Below are positions 26,065-35,594 of a stretch of 64,000 nucleotides of DNA, in pieces. The notes under the pieces were generated by a model that saw only the letters and a list, made by a program, of their open reading frames with translations, ran no database searches and had not been told where the DNA came from. The stretch's first letter is position 1. The number at the start of each line of letters is the position of its first letter. A program made the position numbers and the translations under genes. The stretch covers positions 149,216 to 213,215 of the forward strand of contig DYJC01000009.1 of NCBI GenBank assembly GCA_020723305.1, given 5' to 3'. This DNA comes from Desulfosudis oleivorans (lineage in GTDB: Bacteria; Desulfobacterota; Desulfobacteria; Desulfobacterales; SURF-7).

Positions 26065-28533
26065 ATGATTGCTGAATACCGTAACCATGAAAAGGAACGG
26101 GCAAAACAGGATATCCCTCCAAAACCACTGAATTCAAACCAGGTAAAGTATATTACCAAAGCGCTGACAGATTCGGATACTCCAGAAAACGTTTTTTACC
26201 TGGATCTCCTAACTCACCGGGTGCCACCGGGCGTCGATCCGGCAGCTTCCGTAAAAACCGACTTTTTACGTGCCATTGCGTACGGAGAAAAGCAGGTGTG
26301 CGGCCTGGATAAAAAAAAAGCCGTGACCCTTCTCGGTACCATGCTGGGTGGTTATAACGTCCGGCCTTTGATTGATCTGCTCGATACAGAAGATCTCGCA
26401 CACCCTGCCGCGCAAGCCCTTTCCCATACCCTGCTTATTTTTGATACATTTTCAGAGATTTTCGAAAAATCAAAAACCAATCCTTCTGCGAAACAGGTAA
26501 TTGACTCCTGGGCTGCTGCAGAATGGTTTACAAATAAACCTGAATTGCCCCAAAAAATCACACTCACAGTTTTTAAGATCGATGGAGAAATCAATACAGA
26601 TGACCTCTCTCCGGCAGGTGAAGCTTGGAGTCGGCCGGATATTCCGCTGCATGCAACAACAATTCTGAAAAACCGGATAAAAACCCCTCTTGAAATTATT
26701 AGCAAACTAAAAGCCAAAGGAAATTCACTTGTTTTTGTAGGAGATGTGGTGGGAACGGGTTCCTCCCGCAAATCCGCTACCAATTCTGTTATTTGGCATA
26801 TTGGCGAAGATATCCCCTTTATTCCCAATAAGCGTAGAGGAGGAATTGTTCTGGGAGGCAAAATTGCCCCGATTTTTTTTAACACTCTGGAAGATGCAGG
26901 CGCCCTTCCAATCGAGTGTGATGTCAGCAAGATACAGAATGGAAATACCATCGAGATTTATCCTTATGATGGTAAGATTCTCAACACCGAAACCGGCAAG
27001 ACTGTCTCACAATTCAGCCTGAAAACAGAGGTTCTTCTGGATGAAATCCGGGCAGGGGGCAGAATACCGCTCATCATTGGTCGTTCCCTTACTGAAAAAG
27101 CCAGATCTGCTTTAGGTCTTTCAACTTCAAAAGCTTTTCGAAAACCGTTTACTCCGGAAAATACGGGAAAAGGATTTACCCTTGCCCAAAAAATTGTGGG
27201 AAGAGCCTGTGGAACAGACGGCATACGGCCTGGAACCTATTGTGAACCAAAGATCGCAACTGTCGGGTCCCAGGATACAACCGGCCCAATGACTCGGGAT
27301 GAACTCACTGAACTGGCCTGCCTCTCTTTTTCAGCAGATCTTGTCATGCAATCCTTCTGTCATACAGCCGCCTATCCAAAAACAGTTGATATTGAAATGC
27401 ATCGCACCATGCCTGCCTTTTTCTCCGATCGTGGGGGCATAGTGCTAAAACCCGGTGACGGTGTAATTCACTCCTGGCTTAATCGAATGATCTTGCCGGA
27501 TACGGTTGGAACCGGCGGAGATTCCCACACCCGGTTCCCGATAGGCATCAGTTTTCCAGCAGGCTCGGGCCTTGTCGCCTTTGCTGCGGCAATGGGCATA
27601 ATGCCCCTGGATATGCCAAAATCTGTTCTTGTTCAATTTTCAGGAAAAATACAACCCGGTATCACCTTACGAGACCTGGTCAATTTTATCCCGTTCACTG
27701 CAATTCAAAACAAAGGTCTGACCGTTGAAAAAGAAGGGAAAAAAAACCTTTTCTCCGGACATATCCTTGAAATCGAGGGATTGGAAAATCTTTCTGTAGA
27801 GCAAGCCTTTGAGCTGACCAATGCATCGGCAGAACGCTCAGCAGCAGCATGCTCAATCCGGTTACAACCAGAACCGGTTATCCGTTATCTGAAAACCAAT
27901 GTGGCCCTTCTGGAGCAGATGATAGAGGATGGGTATGATCACAAAACAAGTATTTTAAGACGCATCACCGCCATGAAAAAATGGCTTGAAAACCCAGTGC
28001 TTTTATCCAGAGATCCATATGCTGATTTTTCTGAAACCCTTCACATCAATCTGGATTCCCTGAAAGAGCCTATTCTCGCATGTCCTAATGACCCCGATGA
28101 TGTTCGACTTCTTTCTACCGTTGCCGGCAAAAAAATCGATGATGTTTTTATCGGGTCCTGCATGACCAATATTGGACATTTTCGTACTGTCGGTCAACTC
28201 TTGAAAGGGAAAACAGATCTTCCGACTCGCCTGTGGATCACTCCGCCCACACAGATGGACAGAAATCAATTACAAAAAGAAGGAATTTGGGAAATATTTC
28301 AAAAAGCCGGTGCCAGATTAGAAATCCCCGGATGCTCCCTGTGTATGGGTAACCAAGCTCGTATTCCTGACTATTCCACAGCCTTTTCCACCTCCACCCG
28401 AAATTTTCCCAACCGGATGGGAGATAACACCAACGTATTCCTCGGGTCTGCAGAGCTGGGTGCTGTATGTGCAATCTCCGGCAAAATACCGACTCATGAA
28501 AACTATATGGAACATATGAAAAAAATATCATAA
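26065..28533 (+). CDS. acnB: Aconitate hydratase B (bifunctional aconitase / 2-methylisocitrate dehydratase type)
   Basis: The 822-residue [4Fe-4S] enzyme interconverts citrate and isocitrate. It has the AcnB domain order: an N-terminal HEAT-like domain with [20 protein letters not shown] near 49, the swivel domain with [20 protein letters not shown] near 175 and [14 protein letters not shown] near 230, then the catalytic domains with [20 protein letters not shown] near 480. The cluster cysteines appear in [12 protein letters not shown] near 695 and [13 protein letters not shown] near 755. The length is slightly below E. coli AcnB. The next gene, dodecin, is 156 bp away. It suggests a TCA-type pathway for carbon oxidation. 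Confidence 0.95.
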   Translation: MIAEYRNHEKERAKQDIPPKPLNSNQVKYITKALTDSDTPENVFYLDLLTHRVPPGVDPAASVKTDFLRAIAYGEKQVCGLDKKKAVTLLGTMLGGYNVRPLIDLLDTEDLAHPAAQALSHTLLIFDTFSEIFEKSKTNPSAKQVIDSWAAAEWFTNKPELPQKITLTVFKIDGEINTDDLSPAGEAWSRPDIPLHATTILKNRIKTPLEIISKLKAKGNSLVFVGDVVGTGSSRKSATNSVIWHIGEDIPFIPNKRRGGIVLGGKIAPIFFNTLEDAGALPIECDVSKIQNGNTIEIYPYDGKILNTETGKTVSQFSLKTEVLLDEIRAGGRIPLIIGRSLTEKARSALGLSTSKAFRKPFTPENTGKGFTLAQKIVGRACGTDGIRPGTYCEPKIATVGSQDTTGPMTRDELTELACLSFSADLVMQSFCHTAAYPKTVDIEMHRTMPAFFSDRGGIVLKPGDGVIHSWLNRMILPDTVGTGGDSHTRFPIGISFPAGSGLVAFAAAMGIMPLDMPKSVLVQFSGKIQPGITLRDLVNFIPFTAIQNKGLTVEKEGKKNLFSGHILEIEGLENLSVEQAFELTNASAERSAAACSIRLQPEPVIRYLKTNVALLEQMIEDGYDHKTSILRRITAMKKWLENPVLLSRDPYADFSETLHINLDSLKEPILACPNDPDDVRLLSTVAGKKIDDVFIGSCMTNIGHFRTVGQLLKGKTDLPTRLWITPPTQMDRNQLQKEGIWEIFQKAGARLEIPGCSLCMGNQARIPDYSTAFSTSTRNFPNRMGDNTNVFLGSAELGAVCAISGKIPTHENYMEHMKKIS

Positions 28534-28689
28534 ATCAGTAGCGATGTAATTTAGTTGAAAGGGGAATCGATTTTTTCATTTACAAAACCATGCATATCCG
28601 CTACTTTTTCTGTTACAATCAATTGTATGCAAATCATTTTATACTGTCGAAACATGCTGCCAAAAAAAAATTTTCCATAAGGGGGAACT

Positions 28690-28914
28690 ATGAACGATAG
28701 CGTTTATAAAATCATCGAACTTGTCGGAACAAGCAAAAACTCATGGGAAGAAGCTGCTGCCAATGCAGTTGAAACAGCCAGCAATACATTGATTAATTTG
28801 AGGGTTGCCGAGGTAACCAAACTTGATATGAAAATTGAAAACGGGAAAGTTGTCGCTTATCGTGCCAGAATTACCCTTTCAATTAAATACGACACTGGTG
28901 TGATGAGATGGTAA
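28690..28914 (+). CDS. Dodecin-family flavin-binding protein
   Basis: This 74-residue protein matches dodecin: MNDSVYKIIELVGTSKNSWE at the start, AVETASNTLINLRVAEVTKL in the middle and a final beta strand. Dodecins form 12-mers that store FMN or riboflavin. The tryptophan that stacks on flavin is present (SWEEAAANAV, residue 19). It is convergent with glgA, and the two coding regions overlap by 36 bp at their 3' ends, which is unusual. A ribosome-binding site AGGGGGAA precedes it. Confidence 0.88.
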   Translation: MNDSVYKIIELVGTSKNSWEEAAANAVETASNTLINLRVAEVTKLDMKIENGKVVAYRARITLSIKYDTGVMRW

Positions 28915-30438
28915 TGGATTGTTTTCCTGGCAAACAAGGGGCCGGTTCAACATCTTTTCATATAAGGACATATATTGGCCGGCTGTCTTTTCATAGCAAA
29001 ACCGCTCTTTGCTTTCCCTCATGATTCGGCTGATCTGGCGGTTTTTTACGGCAATAGGCAATTGAAAAAAATTCATGCCCTGATCAATCGCCCATGATAG
29101 ACTATCCGGATCATATGGTTTAAACAAAAAACCATTTCCCCTGCTGTTCGCAACATCCAGTTGAGAAATTGTGTCACGTATCCCACCTGTTTCCCGGGCA
29201 ACCGGCAAAGAGCCATATATTGATCCGATCATCTGCGATAAACCGCAGGGCTCATACCGGGAAGGCATCAATATGAAATCAGACCCTGCATAAGCAATAC
29301 GAGACAATTGTTCATTAAAATCGCAGACCGCCACCCTGCTCGAAAGGTCATGAAACCGGACAATCTCCTTAAAATATTTCTGATATGGGCCATCGGCTAC
29401 AAAAACGATTTCCAGATTCTCATCCCAATAACGGGAGACAAGATTGTAAAGAATTCCTGATAAAAGCTCACACCCCTTCTGGATTGGATCCAGCCTTGAC
29501 GGCCAGAAGAATAATGGGGCACCTGGATCGATTATCAGTCCCAATTCTTTCTGAAGATATAATTTGTTGCTTTTCTTGCCATCCAAATGGCTTTCCGGAG
29601 AATATCCACGAATAAGAGATCTATCCTTTTCCGTGCCATATGAAGGATCCGGTGCATTCAAAATCCCTTCTGCACAACCCTCTGCCTTTTTATTGGATAG
29701 TTCCCGCATCAACGCTTCGCTGACAACATCATGCTGCCGTGTTATGATTTCCTCTAAAAATGTGGGACTAACCGTATTCACAAAATGGGCTGCAAAGATT
29801 CCGCTTACGAGATAATCAAGAGGTATTTTGTCTCTGGTTTCCTTATAATCCCCCGGATAACTGCTGTAATACAGATTGCGCCAAAAAACCTTACTATCCA
29901 AACCGCTATCTTCAAGGCGAGAAAGAAGGGTGTGTACGGTATGAATATTATGGATTGAAAACAAGCATGGAATTTTCAGTTCACGGGCCATCGCCGGTAT
30001 AAGACTCGTCATCCAGTCATTGCAATGAATCAAATCCGGCTTTATTTCAGGAACAATATGCTTAATAACCTCTCTTTGAAAAGCAAGGGACATGCTGATA
30101 ATTTCATGGTCAGATCCTGAATATACACGATCAACATGAAAAAAGGCACTATCCTTTGCTAGGTGTATTCTCTCAAGGGAGTCTTTTTGACGAATAAAAT
30201 TCAATTTTTTTTTTGTATTCTGTGACTCCTGAATGTTAAATATTGTGCGATAATCCGGAAGGGCCAAATGGATATCTACACCCTTGTAATAGAGTGTATG
30301 AATCAAAGCTGCGGACATATCACCCAACCCACCGGCCCTTGCCCTTCGGCAATTTGAACGAGTACCCATTTCGTCCGGAATATAACTCACCTCAGGAGTA
30401 ACAATAAGCACACGTGGATTTTTTGAATTATGATTCAT
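28879..30438 (-). CDS. glgA: Glycogen (starch) synthase
   Basis: The 519-residue GT5 glycosyltransferase extends alpha-1,4-glucan from ADP- or UDP-glucose. Motifs seen are an N-terminal substrate motif RAGGLGDMSAAL near residue 35 (KxGGLGD with K replaced by R), HCNDWMTSLIPAM near 139, FSIHNIHTVHT near 160, and near 395-410 ILMPSRYEPCGLSQMIGSIY, the EPCGL donor-site motif. About 15 residues before the GGLGD motif (DEMGTRSNCRRA) are not typical. Its last 36 bp overlap the 3' end of dodecin on the other strand. The CBM48 gene upstream suggests a small glycogen cluster. Confidence 0.9.
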   Translation of the reverse strand: MNHNSKNPRVLIVTPEVSYIPDEMGTRSNCRRARAGGLGDMSAALIHTLYYKGVDIHLALPDYRTIFNIQESQNTKKKLNFIRQKDSLERIHLAKDSAFFHVDRVYSGSDHEIISMSLAFQREVIKHIVPEIKPDLIHCNDWMTSLIPAMARELKIPCLFSIHNIHTVHTLLSRLEDSGLDSKVFWRNLYYSSYPGDYKETRDKIPLDYLVSGIFAAHFVNTVSPTFLEEIITRQHDVVSEALMRELSNKKAEGCAEGILNAPDPSYGTEKDRSLIRGYSPESHLDGKKSNKLYLQKELGLIIDPGAPLFFWPSRLDPIQKGCELLSGILYNLVSRYWDENLEIVFVADGPYQKYFKEIVRFHDLSSRVAVCDFNEQLSRIAYAGSDFILMPSRYEPCGLSQMIGSIYGSLPVARETGGIRDTISQLDVANSRGNGFLFKPYDPDSLSWAIDQGMNFFQLPIAVKNRQISRIMRESKERFCYEKTAGQYMSLYEKMLNRPLVCQENNPLPSHHTSVVFN

Positions 30439-30692
30439 AACAAAGCTCTGGAACCTATTCGATTCGTAAAAAAATGACGAATTTCAGTTTTCAAGAATCA
30501 ATATGTAGCATTATGAAATATATAGACTTTTTATCAAATCCATTCCAACTCCGGCTTTTCCTGTAAATAAAAGATGCGGATTAAATTTTTTGACAATACT
30601 CTCCCTTCAAAAATAGTTTTTCAAATTTTTCTAACCACTATTTATAGAAATTCACTTCCGGATAGAAAAAAAAATGAATGAACAAAACCCGA

Positions 30693-30983
30693 TCACTTCA
30701 CATCAATGATGTTGTTCAGGGTTCCAAAATCATTGGGAGCCAGTTTTTCATTATTCGGATCTTCAACCCATTTGTCATCTGCCAGAAATTTGTACTGGTG
30801 GACTCCATAACCAAGGGTTACTGTTTTTGACCAGACACCGTTACCCTCATTTTTCATTGGATGTTTGGATTTGTCCCAATCATTAAAATTTCCGACTACG
30901 GATACATTTTCAGCATCCGGCGCTACAAATTTGAAAGTTACTTTTTTCTGTTTCATGGTTTGTTTACCGCTGCTCTTGGACAT
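30693..30983 (-). CDS. CBM48 glycogen-binding domain protein
   Basis: The 96-residue protein is almost only a CBM48 (AMPK beta / isoamylase N-terminal type) module: VTFKFVAPDAENVSVVGNFN near 15-34, NDWDKSKHPM and VHQYKFLADDKWVEDPNNEK near 62-81. Such modules bind alpha-glucans; aromatic residues W, Y and F at the sugar-contact positions are kept. Alone it may be a glycogen-targeting adaptor. It lies 254 bp upstream of glgA on the same strand. Confidence 0.85.
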   Translation of the reverse strand: MSKSSGKQTMKQKKVTFKFVAPDAENVSVVGNFNDWDKSKHPMKNEGNGVWSKTVTLGYGVHQYKFLADDKWVEDPNNEKLAPNDFGTLNNIIDVK

Positions 30984-31301
30984 ACTACCCTCCTGTTAAA
31001 TGATTTGTTTTCCATTCCAATTTCCCGATGGCATCTATATTTTTACGATAAAAATACGAATTCAGAAACAGCAATACCGATGCCAATCAGGGAATGACTT
31101 AAATCAACCTTTATATCAATATGATAATAATATTATGGCCAGACTACAGCAAAAAAACTGTTAAAATTGTTTACATCCTGTAAAGATTCTAAAAACAGTA
31201 ACAACCCTTTTTATTGATAACATACGAGCCTTGAAAGAAGGCAGAGGCAGATATGTCTAAACTTACCCTGTTACTTTCAAATTATCAATTTAAAAAACAT
31301 C
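30984..31301. other. Intergenic region, no gene supported
   Basis: The stretch lies between the lipoprotein gene stop and the CBM48 start. It is AT-rich and includes the CBM48 ribosome-binding region (GGAGG just before its ATG). I saw no convincing coding frame, RNA or terminator. Confidence 0.5.
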
Positions 31302-31760
31302 TCAAGGGGATTCCTGCTTTCCGTCAGAACGATCCGACAGCCCGGCCTGAAACAGAGAAGATTCATAGCCAAAAATCTCTTCATACTCTTCTTTTGTACC
31401 TGATCCCAATCCCATTGCACCGATATTGGCAAGAGTTAAAGGATAAGTCGGAATCAGCAGGTTTGCCATATTGTTGGTTTCTTCATCCGGACTGACCTTC
31501 ACGATCACTCCGGGAATGATCCATGCTGCGACTGGAGTGATTGCTGTATCTGCAACAATCAATACAGCGTCTGTTGCAAGACCTGTTATCAACGCAAGGG
31601 GAATAACAGGCAAAGAGGATCGTTTTGTAAACTCAGCCCCGGCATATTTGTAATACCCAAGAGTGTGGTGTCTTGCCGGGCCATGAGCACACCCTGTACA
31701 CAAAGAAATGAATCCCAGTATAAGGCAAAAAAAAATGATATTTCCCTTTGGTTTCACCAT
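31302..31760 (-). CDS. Predicted lipoprotein (YceK/YidQ-like)
   Basis: The 152-residue protein starts with a signal peptide (KGNIIFFCLILGFISL) and a lipobox LCTGC, so it is probably an outer- or inner-membrane lipoprotein with the cysteine at about residue 24. The stretch ALITGLATDAVLIVADTAIT PVAAWIIPG near 55-85 has the P-x-D-T layout seen in YceK/YidQ-type lipoproteins, but the assignment is tentative. It follows the J/HTH gene by 9 bp and is the last gene of that operon. Confidence 0.6.
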   Translation of the reverse strand: MVKPKGNIIFFCLILGFISLCTGCAHGPARHHTLGYYKYAGAEFTKRSSLPVIPLALITGLATDAVLIVADTAITPVAAWIIPGVIVKVSPDEETNNMANLLIPTYPLTLANIGAMGLGSGTKEEYEEIFGYESSLFQAGLSDRSDGKQESP

Positions 31761-31769
31761 GGCCCATTT

Positions 31770-32420
31770 CTATTTTTGCAGAAGAGAAATGTTTATGATA
31801 TAGCTGTCAGCCACTTTTTCCGGATCAAGATGAAGAATTTCAGCATATGACTTTAAAAAATTTCGAAGATAAATCAGGGATGGCAGATTTTGAAAGTCAT
31901 CATTCTCGATCGCTTTCAAAATCGATATGCTGATTCGAGCAACCTCAAAGATATCCTCCAGTTTAATTCCGATTGCTTGTCTCAGGTTTTTCAAATCCTG
32001 GCCCGAGATCAGTTCTGTTTCCAAAATTTCCCTGGAAAGCTTCTGGATACTGCTCTCCCCGACTTTTTTTTTCACTTTCTTGAAAAAAGAGTTTTTATCT
32101 ACTGCATTGTGGGCTAAAAAAATCGGGATAGAGTTTTTACTGTAATCCCGAAACAGATCATCAGGATCAACCTCACCATCCCGAACAAGCTGATTATTGT
32201 ACTCCGATCGTTTTTTCTCATCCATTAACGTTTGAAATGCTTCCTCAATCTTTTTGAGCAGCGTTTCTCTCTCTGCTTCGGAAAACAAGGAATATGTACT
32301 CAAGGAATCTTCCCCGTATATGGAAAGCGCCTCCTTGTATGCATGCCTGATCTCGAAAAAAGAGGCATTGACCGGAACCTCAAGAACTTCGTAATAATTC
32401 ATTTTCTTATAGTCGTTCAT
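31770..32420 (-). CDS. Degenerate J-domain + RodZ-like HTH protein
   Basis: The 216-residue cytosolic protein joins two parts. Residues 7-80 look like a DnaJ J-domain (NYYEVLEVPVNASFFEIRHA, then the terminal helix region DEKKRSEYNNQLV), but the HPD tripeptide that activates DnaK is missing. Residues 145-210 look like an HTH_25 (RodZ-type) helix-turn-helix with LKNLRQAIGIKLEDIFEVAR and IYLRNFLKSYAEIL. It overlaps the MinD-like gene by 14 bp; a later ATG at 32402 would remove that overlap. The combination is found in deltaproteobacteria as far as I recall; its role is unknown. Confidence 0.7.
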   Translation of the reverse strand: MNDYKKMNYYEVLEVPVNASFFEIRHAYKEALSIYGEDSLSTYSLFSEAERETLLKKIEEAFQTLMDEKKRSEYNNQLVRDGEVDPDDLFRDYSKNSIPIFLAHNAVDKNSFFKKVKKKVGESSIQKLSREILETELISGQDLKNLRQAIGIKLEDIFEVARISISILKAIENDDFQNLPSLIYLRNFLKSYAEILHLDPEKVADSYIINISLLQK

Positions 32421-33336
32421 AACTGCCTAAGGTCTGCAGCGAAGAGGCTTCTCTATTTCCCTGTAACTTGATGACGATATGACTCAGGTCAACCGCACTA
32501 ACGGAATATGAGTATTTGTTAACAAAAATATTTTTTGAAAAAATGGAATCATGAACTCGTTCATCATAGCACACATTTCCCAAAAACTGAAATTCAGAAT
32601 AAAAATGTTTATTGCACACCTTCTCAATTTTTTCACCCAGCTTGATTCCAGCTGTCTTTCGAAATTGATTGATGATAAATTTAAACTTGAATTTCTGTAG
32701 TTCCTCAAGAAGGATTTTTCCCTTCTCCGGATCTTTTTCCATTACGGAATCGATCACCTGCGATGTAACCTCAAGAGCATTTGAATTCATTTCAACATGC
32801 TGAGAATATAATTTGAAATCATTCTGGCCGAGAACCTGCTTCACCTTTCTGAAATAAAGCGCCTTAATGAATTTGAATGCATTTTCAACAGAGGTAGGCT
32901 CCGGAGTCAAGGTGATGATCCCTTCATAAGAAGACAGAAAAAAATCAAGCGTGTTATAATTCGTCCCTGCTCCCAGATCCAACAATACATATTCATAGGG
33001 AAGTTTCACCAGAGCATTGATAACCTTATTCTTTTGAGCGGCAGATAAATTTGCAATCTCCATGGAGCAGTTCACTGAACTGATAATGGAAAGATTATGA
33101 ATGTTTGTCGGAACAACCACTTCGTTTAATTTTTTAACGGATTTATTTAAAAAAGCTTCCATCCCGATTTTAACATTGGTCATCCCCGTAAAGGTATGAA
33201 GATTTGCTCCTCCAAGATCTAAATCAACCAGTACGACCTGATTCCCCTGCCTGGCAAGTAAAACGCCTAAATTAGCTGCAATAAAGCTTTTACCAATGCC
33301 CCCCTTGCCCCCGCCTATGGGATATATGCAAGACAT
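32407..33336 (-). CDS. MinD/ParA-family P-loop ATPase
   Basis: The 309-residue protein has the deviant Walker A motif IGGGKGGIGKSFIAANLGVL near residue 5, Walker A' VVLVDLDLGGANLHTF near 32-47, and VLLDLGAGTNYNTLD near 118-132 (Walker B). It resembles FlhG/MinD-like ATPases that dimerise with ATP and position cell structures. I chose the ATG at 33336 because it gives the standard N-terminus and has a CCGGAG ribosome-binding site; a start 23 codons earlier adds an unrelated hydrophobic segment. It lies between the small zinc protein gene (72 bp upstream) and the J/HTH gene. No flagellar genes are nearby. Confidence 0.88.
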   Translation of the reverse strand: MSCIYPIGGGKGGIGKSFIAANLGVLLARQGNQVVLVDLDLGGANLHTFTGMTNVKIGMEAFLNKSVKKLNEVVVPTNIHNLSIISSVNCSMEIANLSAAQKNKVINALVKLPYEYVLLDLGAGTNYNTLDFFLSSYEGIITLTPEPTSVENAFKFIKALYFRKVKQVLGQNDFKLYSQHVEMNSNALEVTSQVIDSVMEKDPEKGKILLEELQKFKFKFIINQFRKTAGIKLGEKIEKVCNKHFYSEFQFLGNVCYDERVHDSIFSKNIFVNKYSYSVSAVDLSHIVIKLQGNREASSLQTLGSYERL

Positions 33337-33408
33337 GACAAAATACTCCGGTAACGAATAAAAGGTTAATGCCGATAAAATGATGTCGGACGCCAAAAAC
33401 AACAATGA

Positions 33409-33591
33409 CTATTTTTCATGCGCATATTTTCCATACACTTTTCGGTAGGACCTGCACGCAGGACACAGATCTTCTTCCAGTCTCACCATCTGATATAAAA
33501 TACCCTTCCCTTTTTCTCTACCCCTGGTGCAGACCGGACACGATTTTTTACAAAATTCAGCCATACCAATAGTCATTTTATTGTGTTTCAT
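33409..33591 (-). CDS. Small zinc-ribbon-like protein
   Basis: This 60-residue protein has two CxxC pairs, SCPVCTRG near residue 17-24 and LCPACRSYR near 42-50, spaced as in a zinc ribbon. It is basic and may bind nucleic acid or a partner protein. It is the first gene before the MinD-like ATPase on the same strand with a 72-bp gap. I do not recognise the family. Confidence 0.65.
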   Translation of the reverse strand: MKHNKMTIGMAEFCKKSCPVCTRGREKGKGILYQMVRLEEDLCPACRSYRKVYGKYAHEK

Positions 33592-33773
33592 TTATATTCT
33601 CCTCGCATTCTTTTCTATTATGCAATTTTAATAAAGTCAACGAATGAGTTTGTAAATATTTTGTCAAAACGCTTGTGTATTAATCAAAGATGATGTAAGG
33701 TTCTTGATCAACAATATCAAGAAGATAAGCGTGTAGTCAGATCCACGGAATCCAATTGCCCAAGGAGGATGAA

Positions 33774-34778
33774 ATGAGCAAGACCATTTACGAAAAAATG
33801 ACGGATAAAATCATGCTGACCGGATCAAAAATCATCCCCAAACTTTTTGAAATGATCACCAATGCGGAAGAGGCTGAGCTTCTTATGGCCATGCCCGGCA
33901 CGCCGGAGCAATTGGCAGAAAAAACCAATCATCCGCTTGACAAGGTTGAGTCTCTTTGTAAAACCCTTTATCATAAAGGCCTTGCCTTTAAATCATTCAA
34001 AGGGGGTGTCGTCGGATACAAAATGTGCCGAGACATGATCCAGTTTCATGACGCCACCATCCTTTGGGCGGAAGCATCCCGAGAATACCATGACTTATGG
34101 CAGCGGTTTATGGAAGAAGAATGGCCTGGCTTTGCCCGGCTTGCCGAGCAATTTTTCCCCAAACCATTTACAAGGGTTATACCTGTGCAGGAGTCCATTG
34201 ATTCCGGAAAACAGCAGGTGCTGGACACCGACAGCGTAAACAAAATCATTGAATCTGCAGATACCGTGGCTGTAACCAAATGCACCTGTCGCGTTATTGC
34301 CCACAAATGCGATATGCCTCTTGAAGTATGCCTCCAGGTAAACAATGCTGCAAAATACTCCATTGACCGGGGGTCCGGCCGTGAAGTCACCAAGGAAGAG
34401 GCCTTGAAAATTCTTCGGGAATGTGAAGAAAAAGGCCTTGTTCACGTGACCATGAACAAGGCACATGTGGGCCACTTTATTTGCAACTGCTGCAGCGACT
34501 GTTGCCAGGCACTCCCTTTGATCATCACAGAAGGGCTGAAAATTTGTGACCCGAGCCGATTTCAGGCAAGCATTGATCCGGATCAGTGTTCAGCCTGTGG
34601 AACCTGCCAGGATCGATGTTATTTCAGTGCTATTGAAACAAAAGACACTCCGGCCAATGGTTCGGTCATGCAGGTCATCGCGGATAAATGCCTTGGCTGC
34701 GGGCTTTGCAAAATAACCTGTCCGGAAGAAGCCATTACTATGGTAGAAGCTAGAGCGGTTGACTTTATTCCTCAATGA
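33774..34778 (+). CDS. 4Fe-4S ferredoxin-type protein with an HTH-like N-terminus
   Basis: The 334-residue protein ends with two [4Fe-4S] ferredoxin motifs (CSACGTCQDRCYF and CLGCGLCKITCPEEA). A cysteine-rich central part precedes them: CTCRVIAHKCDMPLEVC near 155-171 and FICNCCSDCCQ near 230-240. Residues about 38-85 resemble a winged-helix fold (AMPGTPEQLAEKTNHPLDKV). This layout occurs in ferredoxin-like proteins of sulfate reducers and other anaerobes; the substrate is unknown. The ATG at 33774 has AAGGAGG five bases upstream. The AraC gene overlaps its last 4 bp. Confidence 0.75.
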   Translation: MSKTIYEKMTDKIMLTGSKIIPKLFEMITNAEEAELLMAMPGTPEQLAEKTNHPLDKVESLCKTLYHKGLAFKSFKGGVVGYKMCRDMIQFHDATILWAEASREYHDLWQRFMEEEWPGFARLAEQFFPKPFTRVIPVQESIDSGKQQVLDTDSVNKIIESADTVAVTKCTCRVIAHKCDMPLEVCLQVNNAAKYSIDRGSGREVTKEEALKILRECEEKGLVHVTMNKAHVGHFICNCCSDCCQALPLIITEGLKICDPSRFQASIDPDQCSACGTCQDRCYFSAIETKDTPANGSVMQVIADKCLGCGLCKITCPEEAITMVEARAVDFIPQ

Positions 34779-35557
34779 TCGACTATTCGCAACTATTTTT
34801 ATGGAACGGGATCGCGTTATTCATCGGAAACCTAAGGGACAACAGCACTCACCGGCATCATGCCATCCAACTGTGCATCGCCCTTGATAAACCGTTTCTA
34901 TTGATCCATGAATCCAAGTCCGGCTTATATCACACGTACATCATCGCTTCGGACACATTTCACCAGTTCCAAAGCGATGAAGGCCGGAACATTCTGCTGC
35001 TAATCGAACCTGAATCAACCGAAGGCCGCCATCTGAGCAGCATATATAATGTGAAATCACCATTAGCCTGCCTTGAATCACTTATGGATCCTCTCCAGAT
35101 GGATCAATTGACACGCTTGGCTGGTGACGGACAGTTGACCTGCGATATGGCAAAAAAAATCAGTACTCATATCCTGTCAACCCTGGGGTTTGTAAAAATT
35201 GAGCCCGTTGTTAATGATTCCCGGATTCAGAAGGCCCTGATTTTGATGCAGGAAATGGAAACCAAAAAAATTTCCACCAAGGCGCTGGCAGCGGAACTCG
35301 CCATTTCTGAAACACGCCTGATTCATCTTTTTAAAAACAATATCGGCATCCCCATACGGCCATATTTACGCTGGTTGAGACTGATCGAAGCTGTAAAACA
35401 TATAATATCCGGAATTTCTTTGACCGAGGCAGCCCATGCTTCCGGATTTGCCGATTCCGCCCATCTCAGCCGAACCTTCCGCCTGATGTTTGGTTTTTCA
35501 CCCTCCGATATCTTAAAAAATGACCGGTTTATTCAAGCCATTTCCTGTCCGTCCTGA
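34775..35557 (+). CDS. AraC-family transcriptional regulator
   Basis: The 260-residue protein has a C-terminal AraC double helix-turn-helix (about residues 160-255) with ISTKALAAELAISETRLIHL and SLTEAAHASGFADSAHLSRT, and the family end FRLMFGFSPSDIL. The N-terminal 150 residues would be an effector-binding or cupin-like domain. It overlaps the preceding Fe-S gene by 4 bp (ATGA) and probably regulates this cluster (Fe-S protein, transglutaminase-like, second Fe-S protein). The signal is unknown. Confidence 0.85.
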   Translation: MIDYSQLFLWNGIALFIGNLRDNSTHRHHAIQLCIALDKPFLLIHESKSGLYHTYIIASDTFHQFQSDEGRNILLLIEPESTEGRHLSSIYNVKSPLACLESLMDPLQMDQLTRLAGDGQLTCDMAKKISTHILSTLGFVKIEPVVNDSRIQKALILMQEMETKKISTKALAAELAISETRLIHLFKNNIGIPIRPYLRWLRLIEAVKHIISGISLTEAAHASGFADSAHLSRTFRLMFGFSPSDILKNDRFIQAISCPS

Positions 35558-35594
35558 TAAGAATAAGCAAAAACAATCAGGAGGGCATATAAAA

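Noticed and set aside
31253..31495. Plus-strand frame overlapping the lipoprotein gene
   Set aside because: It is opposite a gene with a clear signal peptide and lipobox and shows no family pattern.
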